Source of the DNA: Faucicola osloensis_B
Lineage (GTDB): Bacteria > Pseudomonadota > Gammaproteobacteria > Pseudomonadales > Moraxellaceae
Length of the DNA: 49,587 nucleotides
Assembly (NCBI GenBank): GCA_964211495.1
Contig: CAXORL010000008.1
Span: 1 to 49,587 of the forward strand
Reading direction: 5' to 3'
Each line of letters starts with the position of its first letter. The first letter of the stretch is position 1. The position numbers were made by a program, and so were the translations under genes. Shown piece after piece: positions 9,103 through 18,600 of this stretch. Under the pieces are notes generated by a model, which was not told the DNA's origin, did no database searches, and worked only from the letters and a program-made list of their open reading frames with translations.

Positions 9103-9112
9103 ATGAAATTTA

Positions 9113-9191
9113 ATAATCGACAAAATTCCTTATCGTAATAAAATATAGTCCGAATTCTGAGATGAGCCCTATTTTTCCGTTTTTCTGTACT
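9113..9191 (+). repeat. Dispersed repeat R1 at the cassette break
   Basis: ATAATCGACAAAATTCCTTA followed, after about 35 extra bases, by CCTATTTTTCCGTTTTTCTG matches two other sites: 23141-23185 and 47258-47305 (inverse). Here it lies exactly where homology between the orphan cassette and cdiA stops. It may be a relic of the element that moved or truncated the cassette. Bases 9192-9237 show nothing further. Confidence 0.5.
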
Positions 9192-9237
9192 TCTTTAATA
9201 AATAGGTAATTAAAAGACAGACTGCGTTACTGTGAAT

Positions 9238-9669
9238 TTAAAATATTTGCTCGCATTTCAATGAACTTATGTAATATTTTGAAAAAATTGGAACTAATTT
9301 GCTCAGATACCAGTCGAAATTTGTTAATCCATATTCTGTAACTTGTCTATTATAAGTGAGCATAAGGATTAATGAATTTTCTGTATCAAATATTAACTCT
9401 CCACCAATATTAGTATTTTTCCATCCTATACCCAAAGCTACTATTTCTTTACTTAAGGTTTTTGCTTCAACTAAAGATAACACATCATAATCTTTAATAT
9501 GTTTATCAGATTTCCATGCAAAAATTTCCTTTTCTCCAAGAGGGATATAATGCTTTTCACCATATACATTTAAAGACCAATCATTTTTAATTAAGCTCTC
9601 TAAAATTTCTTTAGGTGATAAAACATTTTGACTTTCAAACTCTATTTCAATACTTGCTGTTACAGCCAT
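9238..9669 (-). CDS. cdiI: CDI immunity protein for the main CdiA toxin
   Basis: This 143-residue soluble protein starts 13 bases after the cdiA stop and runs the same way, the canonical cdiA-cdiI arrangement. It should bind the C-terminal nuclease of CdiA in the cytoplasm and neutralise toxin delivered by neighbouring sister cells. The sequence mixes short acidic strands (IEIEFESQN, GELIFDTENSLILMLTY) with helices. I do not recognise a named immunity family. The assignment rests on position and size. Base composition is more A+T-rich than the cdiA repeats. Confidence 0.7.
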   Translation of the reverse strand: MAVTASIEIEFESQNVLSPKEILESLIKNDWSLNVYGEKHYIPLGEKEIFAWKSDKHIKDYDVLSLVEAKTLSKEIVALGIGWKNTNIGGELIFDTENSLILMLTYNRQVTEYGLTNFDWYLSKLVPIFSKYYISSLKCEQIF

Positions 9670-9682
9670 ATAACTAACCTCA

Positions 9683-12600
9683 TCAATATTGATAATACTT
9701 AATGCCCTTTTTATCTAACCAATTTTTCACATTTTGAGGAATTGGTGTATTAGAATGCAATTCATAAGTAGCTCCATTATCTTGAGCTATTCGCTGTCTA
9801 GCCCCCATATCTGAAGTAAATTTATTCCAACCTTTATCTGTAGAGGTTACATCTTTCCAATACCTACCTGATTTTGCCTCGTACCATCTATTACCTATAG
9901 CGCCATCAAATTCTCTCCCTGAAACTTTAAAGCTAGGTTGACCTCCATAAGTTTCATGTAACCAATTTTCAAATTCTTTTCCATTTAAGTATTTTGGTGT
10001 TTCTCGAGTGCCACTAATTGGGTGAGTAAGTAAATTGTCATCTCTATGAATATTATTATTAGTTCTCGCTGCTTTAATTTCAGCTTCTCTAGTAGCCTTA
10101 GCTGCTGCATTTGTAGCAACTTTTTTGGCGGCAACATCAACAACACCTTTACCAATTAATACTGCATCCTCAGGATAAGATGGTACAACTCTACCTGAGC
10201 CAACTTCAGCAACCTTGTTTACAGTATAATTATTCAGTGCATGTACATTATCTTCTATTTTAGATTTTTCATTTTCATTTCTTAAGAAAGATGAATTATT
10301 TGGAGATTTTGGGTAGTAAGCCGATAGTAGATTATTATCGTTATACTGCTGTGGTGTAGCAGTTAAAAAGCCAATATCTTTACCTTGCTTATCTTTTTCC
10401 CTATTTCCATTTGTAGGATCTTTTAAATAAACGGCTCCTGCCCCATTTTTAGCCATTTCGTTTACAAAATTTTCTGCTATTTTGTAATCAGCAAGATAGG
10501 TATTAGCTAAAGTACGTCCTAAACCATTAGAAGCATTGACGGCACTATTAAGCCTTGTTTTTTGTTGTTGATATAATTTATTTCCTTGTGCATCCACCTT
10601 AGCATATGCTGCTTGATAAAGTAAATTTAGCCAGTATGCTTCAGAATCTTTGTTTCCCTTTCCTAAAATTTTAGCTCTTGCCTTCAATTGAGATATTTCA
10701 CTTGGATGCAACTGCCTATTATTCGCATCAATATTCACTGTAGTTGATACACTACCTGTATCTAATCCAGCAGAACTACCAACTCCAGCAATTGTCGCGC
10801 TTGATAACACATTTGCCAAACCTTGAGCGACTGTAGGGTCCATACCCTGCTCAACTAGGCTATTGGTAAACTTACTTTCCAACTCATTAATTTTAGGAGC
10901 CGCAGCAGCCACGCCACCGCTGAAAGCAGCACCCTGCCATGAACCAGAACCCAATGCTCCTGCAGCCGTATGCGCCATCACACGATAAGCACCGCCTTCT
11001 TTCCAGTTATTATAATCTTGCTCATGTGCTTGTTTGAACGCTTGAACTTTCTGTAAGTCTTCTAAAATTAATTGTCGTTGCACGGGATCATTGGTTGAGT
11101 TAAGCTTATCGTTTAACTGTCCTTCAACCATTTGGGCGTATTCATAGGGTTTAGTTTTTTCTTTAGCATAATCCCCAATGGCTTTAGGAATTTCTTTACC
11201 ATACTCTTGAGTAATCTGAACCTGAGCTCCGACTTCCGCATTCACCCGATCTTTATCAAAGTTGTTTGCTAGCGTCTCATTCAACGTTCCGACATTAGCC
11301 GTCGTTACCTCTGACTTACCTGCCATACCTGTGACTGCACCATAGGTGGTACTGGTTTGACTATCAGCATCTTTACCATAACCAATGCCACTAATACCCG
11401 GTGGACTTACTTTTTGTGTTTCTGAATTGATACCTGCACTTAATCCCACATTGATAGCATCGCCTTTATAATTCATATGGTTTTCAATATTTGTGACAGT
11501 CACACCTTCTTTAAACACGGTTTTATTCGCTTCAGGCGTCGCCGTGGTAAAGTATGCCCCATCAAAGCGACTGGCTTTACCTACCACCACATCCGATGAA
11601 TTCAAGGCAATACCCGTTTGTTCTTTAACCGCCGCATAATCGGCATTCACTTTTGATCTGCCCGCATTCACGCTAACGCTTTGTGGTACCCCATTAAATC
11701 CAATGTCCGCACTAACGCCAGCATTGGTTTGTTTGCCTGTGTATGTGGCGGTATCCGGACGGCTTTTGGCTAAGATGGCGCCGTCGATATGACCGGTCAT
11801 GTGATCACCTGTGACGACCGCACCATCTAAGATGAGATCGCCACCAATGTTTTGATAGGTAGTGCCACCGACTATGACATGGCTATTGGTATTGGTGGTT
11901 GTTTCACCATTGCCATAGCCTTTGGCGGTATTGGCATTGACGGTAAAGCCTGAGTTTTTGCTATCGGCATACACCCCAACCCCAAAGCCACTGGATTTGT
12001 TGCTGCTACGCTCATAGCCTTTGCCTGTGGCGGCTTGATAAACCACGTCGCCTTCGACGTTGTTGTACAAATCGCCTTTAACGTTTAAGTCACTACCGGT
12101 AACGACAAAGTCGCTGTCTTTGCCTTTACCTTGGATATTAAGCACCAAGTTATTGGTATCAATGCTCGAGGCTTCGTTGTTGCCTGACAAACTATCTTGA
12201 TTCGATTTGCTCGATTGACTGCCTATGGTAGCTTGAATGCGGGTGTTGCCAATGCCTTTTAGGGTTTGTTCCGTGTCTTTTTTGATGGAGTGACCAGCTT
12301 TATCGACGGTCATGGGGTTCATGGCATCTTCAATCCCGTTTTTTAGGGTGCGCAGCTTATTAAACCCAGCCACCCCAGCCATGACTTTCATTTGATCACT
12401 GTTGGCCGCTTGTCCTGCTTTGGCTAAGCTGTTAATGCCTTGGGCTTGATCAACTAAGCTATTAGAGACACTGACGGTTAATCCTGAAGTTTTTTGACTT
12501 TGGCTGTTATGCGATTCTGTGGTTGCCGTGGTATTAGTCACATTGGCTGATTTGGCATTAATCACCGTGGTGCCGTAATTTAAGTCTTTGGGATTATCAG

Positions 12601-15600
12601 TGGTTTGGTTCTGTGCAAATACTTTGCTGCCGGTTTGTTGGTAATGATCACCTGCCGTTAAGACCGTATTGCCATTATAGGTACCGACGACACTACCAGT
12701 ATGCGTCGTTGAGTCAGTACGGTTGTCATTGGCCGTTTTTTGGGTGCCTAAGGTAAAGCTGGCACCACCATTACCAAATAGTCCTGATTTTTTCTGGTTA
12801 TGGCTGCTGCTTTGACTGTAGCGGTTCTCTGCGGCATCAAGGGTAAGATTATTACCTGCGCTAAGCGAGGTACCGCTTTGGCTGATCGCGTTGGTGGCGG
12901 TTAACTGGATGTCATTGCCCGCGTTTATAACCACACGATCGCCGGTGACATTGCCGCTAATCGCTTCATCACTGGTCGCACTGTTGCGATCTTGGGTGGT
13001 CTTACGGCTTAACAAGCTTTTTTCAGTGGTTTTAATAGCGGTTTCTAAATTACTGGTGGCACGTCCTTCTTTTAAGGTAATGTCTTTGTTAGCATCGAGA
13101 TAGCTGCTGCCATCCTCACTGTGAATGGTCACTGCCGTACCGGTGATACTACCCCCTTTGGACTGAATATAAGTGCTGCCTTGGCTGGCGACCACGCTGC
13201 CAATATCCTGAGTTTGACCAGATTTAGTATAATTATTGCTATCACCAATGGCATTGGTTTGGAAACCGGTATTGACCGCATTCAACGCCACATCACCCTG
13301 GGAAACCAAACGAGACGTACCACCTTGGTTGATGAGCTGTCCTGCATTAAAGGTAGCATTGCCACCGACATCAATGCTTAAGGTGGTAAGGGGTCGACCG
13401 TTGTCATCGGTTTTACCTTTTAAGCCATCGCCCACATAGATTTGACCGATTTGGTCAATGCCAGTGCGCCAGGCATTGCTTTGACCAAGCTTACTTTCGG
13501 TATGATAGGTGGTGCTGCTATTGTTTAGCTTGCCCCCTACATCGAGAGCCATGGCATTGTTAGCTTTTAAGGTAGCACCTAAGTTGTTTAAATCGTTTTT
13601 GGTGTTAACTTGAACAAAGTTACCTTGGATTATCCCGCCGTTTTGGTTGTTAAGGTTATTGGCTTGAATACGTAAGCCATTATGGGCCACGATGTTACCT
13701 TGGTTGGTTAAATCGCCAGTAAACTGCATATCCATATTGCGGGCGGCAATTAAACTACTGTCACCTTTTAAATCACCGACTTTTGAGCGAACATAGACTT
13801 TGGGTACCAGTACGGTTTGTTTACTACCATCCTTTAAGGTGATGGTTTGTTCAACAAGCCACACAATATCGGTGGTCAGCTGCGCCATCTGTTCCGCAGT
13901 GAGTGCAATACCAGGGCGTAAGTTTAGTGCCTTAGCGGTAGCAACACCATTGTCCATCAGCGCTTGATACATGGCATCATCAGTGGTGTAGTCCCCTAGG
14001 AAACGACGACCGGTTAAGGTCATGACTTGGTCACGAATCAGGCCTTGCTCATAGTAGCCATCGCCCAATCGCTTGTGCATGTTGCTTGGATCTAAGCCTA
14101 AGCGCTGCATCATGTAGTCAGATGATAACCATTTTTTATAGTTAGCGAAGGCTGGGTCGGTTTCAACTAGGTAGCCATTTGGGTTATTGGGGTCAATATT
14201 ATAAAGGCTACTGTTTGGCAGGGTAGGGCCATTACCTGTGGCACGTACTTCTTCGGTATATTGTGATTTAATGCTGCCATTTAAACTATCTATAAGCCCA
14301 TTAAGCTGGGCTTGGCTAACCCCTTTACCGTCCTTTTGTGCAGCTAGAATGTCAGATAGCTGTTTTTGTTGGTCAGGGGTTAAATTGTCAGGGTTGGCTT
14401 TGGCAAAGTCGGCAAGTAGCTTTAGGGCGTCTTGTTTTGCCGCAGCATGATTGTCAGCGCTGCCTGTCTGATTAGAGGCAGACTGGGTGCTTTGTTTAAG
14501 GGTGTTTAGCGCAGTCACTGCCTTATTAAGACTATCAACGATAGGTTGTTTATCTACAGGTAATGTTGTAGGCATGCCACTAATATCAGCGTTTAATATT
14601 GGCAATTGGTAACTATCTAACTGTTTTTCAACTGTCGGGACGTCAGGCTGCTCGTGAGTATAAGTAAAGTCTCTTTTCCTTAATGGATTATCATCACGAC
14701 GTTTTTTATGAGTTTCATAAAACGTATGCTTGATATTAGAATGTTCAAGCTTGCTGGTACCAGTTGCACCAATGTTAGTCAAACCAAATCGGGTCGGATT
14801 CGCAGGGTCTTCTTTTAGTACTAATGTTTGTCCATCAATCACCATACTTTTATCATTGAGTGCCGTTTGCGCTTCAATGCTTAAATTACCACCTGCTCGA
14901 ATTAAAGCAGGGTCGCTACTTACGGTCTCATCTTTATAAACTTTGGCATCATAGCTAAATTCATCATATTTTAGATAACGTCCATTGGGCGTAACTAATG
15001 TTTTTCGCCAGTGACCATTCCATCCACCTTTAACAATTTTGGCTTCTGAGCTATCGTAATGCTCTTCGGTACTATCCATACTATAAGCAATTGGCTGATA
15101 CCCTTTTTTATTATTAGGATAGTATTCAGTCACCTGCTTACTACTATCGATAACACTCACTTTTTCATAATCGGCATTTAAATTTTTTAAGCTTGTTGCA
15201 CCAATGCGCATATCACCCAATGATTCAATCGTGGCACCCCGATTGTTCACGCTGTCGGCTTTACCCGTTGCCATATAATTGGCGTCTAAATCCCCACCGA
15301 TATTCAAATCGCCATTACTGATAATTTGTGCCTGACCATTAAAATCACTATTAAACTTACCTGCTCGGTCTGGGTTTGGGTTATTGTTTAACTGTTTAAC
15401 CCCGATATCAAGCTGCTGACGTGCCGCAATCACAGGGGCAGGGGTGCCATGTCCTTCTGGGGTGTTATTTAAGGTATTCGCCTTAATCGCCACATAATCC
15501 CCATAAATACGACCATAACTTAAGTTACTGAGTGTATTACCGGCAGCCAAGTAAGTTTTATAGCCATTAATCAATCCGCGGTTTTGGATATTATTGGTTG

Positions 15601-18600
15601 CGTTAAGCTCGGTTAAATCGCCGCTTTCTAAACTGGCATCTTTTTGGTTATCAATGTTTTGTGCAGTGACTGCTAAGCGCTTAGCTGCCGCAAGCTTACC
15701 TTGGTTAATAAACTCCCCTTGGGTGGTTAAGCTTAAATTATCGGCTTCAAGCTTATCGGTGGCCCCATGGGTGAAGCTATCGGTGAGTGCCACATTGAGC
15801 GTGGGTGCACGCAGCTGACCGCCAGTATTGGTTAAGCTTTTGCCCGTTAAACCAACTTGCTCATGACCTTTGATTAACCCTGAAGTATTATCCACATTGG
15901 CACTACCATTGACCTGAACATGATTTGATTCAATACGGCCGTTAGCATTATTAAGCGTTTGGCTAACATTTAATGTGGCGGCATTACCCGCGACCACTTG
16001 ACCCTTGCTATTGTCGATCACTGCCGCGGTTAACGTGGCATCCCCACCGGCAATCAACCCTTGCGATAAGATGGCGTCTGGGCCTTGTTTGGTATCGCTG
16101 TTGCTAATAGTGCCGGCATTCACCGTTAAATCTTGATTGGCCAGGACCAAGCCATGATTGCTGTTATCAACTACGGCTGCGGTCACACTGGTGTTATGAC
16201 CCATTAGCTGACCGGTTTGATTGGTTAAGTTAGCATTGCCGGCATTGATTGTTAACGCTTGTTTGGCCGCGATTTCCCCTGCCTTATTATTGATGCTGCT
16301 ACCGGTGCTGGTGACGGTCATTGTGTCGGCGTTGATACGACCGTTATAGCTATTGACATCCCCAGCGTGAATGCTGGCAGTGCCGTTGGCTAATATACCC
16401 AGGGGTTTAGTAGCATCGCTCGATTTGGTGTATTGATTATCCAGTAACCCTTGGGTGGTGATGGTTAAACTGCCATCGGTCGCACTTTGGCTAATGAAGC
16501 CGGCATTGTTGTTTAAGGTTTGTGCTGTTAGTGCTACGTTACTACCCGCTAAAATCCCGCTTTGATTATTAAGCGCACCGGTTGCAGCCACGGTTAACGC
16601 ATCGTTGGTGGCAATTTGACCTTGGTTGGCGACATTTCCCTGAGCAATGGTAATCGCTTTCGCCGCTTGAATGCTGCCGGACGCGGTATTGGTTAGACTG
16701 CCACCCGCTATAGTGACCGCATCATTGACACTGGCAATGCTGCCAGCGTTGATGGTGGTACCTGCGTTAATCGCCATCGCTTGATTGGCGACAATCAAGG
16801 CCTTGTCATTGTTAAGCGCGTCAGCATTCACCGTTAACGCCTTGGCAGCTGATAGCATGGCGCCATTGCCATTGGTAATCGTCCCGCCGTTTACCGTCAG
16901 ATCGTTGGCGCTTTGAATCACCGAGTCGCTGCCTTGCGAGTTGACACTGCCCGTTACCGTTAAATCGCCTTGACTGGTTAAAATTTTACCGCCTTGGTTA
17001 TTGATCGCTTGGTTAGTTAACTGCCCAGCAGTAATCGTTGCCTGTGCTGCTTGTATGACACCGGCATCATTGGTGACGGTGCCTGCGCTGGTTAAAGTTA
17101 ACCCCCTATTGGTGATCAATTGACCGCGGGTGTTATTGATACTGGCACCACTGATACGCATGTCACCGCTGCCGGTATGAATCATTGCCCCGTCTTGGTT
17201 ATTGACAATCCCTGTGGCGGTTACATTAAGGTTGCTGGCATTGCCACCCAATTGACCGCCTTGGTTATTAAAATTACCCGTGTGAATGGTGAAATCGGCG
17301 CTGCCGGTTTGATTGATAGTGCCGCCTTGGTTCGACACATTGCCGGCGTTAATGGCAAAGCGATCCGCTTGCATCACTGCCTTGTGCGTCGCATCTAACG
17401 AGTCATGTATCAAGCTTGCAGGGGTGGTAAGAGCGATTTGTCCGGCTGCTTGGGTTTGCGCGCCGCTTAGATTGATATCACCCGTTTTAGCAGTGAGTGC
17501 GATAGTTTGCGCTTGGTTTTGACTGCCCGTGTAGTTCAATGCGCTGCCTGTAACCGTTAAATCACCGGTGGCCAAGTTTAAACCGGCATTGCTTTGCGCG
17601 TCACGGCTAGTGATGGTTAAATGGGCAGGTAGGGTGCTTAATTTGCCATCAGGGGTAAGGCCGGCGATCAATTGACCGCTAGCCGTTTGAGTAAGGCTAC
17701 CCGTATTCAAAGTTAGCTGGTTACCAGCTGCCATCATGGCAGTGTTGGTTAAATTACCTTTGTTGTTGATAGCGGCATTACCGCCCGCGTAGACACTACC
17801 GGTATTGCTAAAGCGTTGACTGGTGGTGGTTAACTGATCACGACTGCTGATTTGCCCGGCGTTAGTGATGTCAGATGCCGTCACCGCTAAGCTGCCATTA
17901 CTGGCATAAACAGCCGCTTTGTTGGTGTTCGCCAACGTCCCTGTTAAATCTAGACGGCTGTCAGCTGTTGATGCGGCACTTAAGGCAGCGACCACCCCAT
18001 TATCATTGTTTAAGTTGTTCGCGGTAATATCAAAGCGTTTGCCTTGAATACCGCCGCGTTGTTGGCTGTCACTATTATTAATATCCCCGGCAATCTGCCA
18101 GGTTTGCTCACCCAGGCTTAATACACTGCCTTGCTGGCTATTATTCACGCGGCTTGCGGTCAATAAAAGACTGCCACTGCCTGCATGCTCAATACGACCG
18201 GTTTGGTTGTTTAAATCAGCAGTATTGATGGTCAAGTTTTGGCTATTGGTGGCAATGACACCGTCTTGGTTATTGAGTCCGCCAGGTAAGTTTAGGCTTA
18301 AATCATGGGTGCCTGCTTGGGTAATATTGCCATGTCGGTTATCTAACGCGTTGGCGGTGAGTTTAAGCGTGTTAGCCGCCAATGCACCGTTTTGGTTATT
18401 TAACGTGCCTTTGGCATTTAACGTCATGGTCTCGGTGGCGGTAAGCTTGGCGCCTTGGGTGGATAAATCACCATCTGAGCTTAAGCTAATTTCCCCCGCT
18501 TGGGTGGTGCTACCGGCTAAATCGGTGGGGTTGCCGGTTAGGCTGAATTTGCCGGTAGCAAGGTGCGTGCCACGGCTGGTTAGGGCGCCGGTTGTATTGA

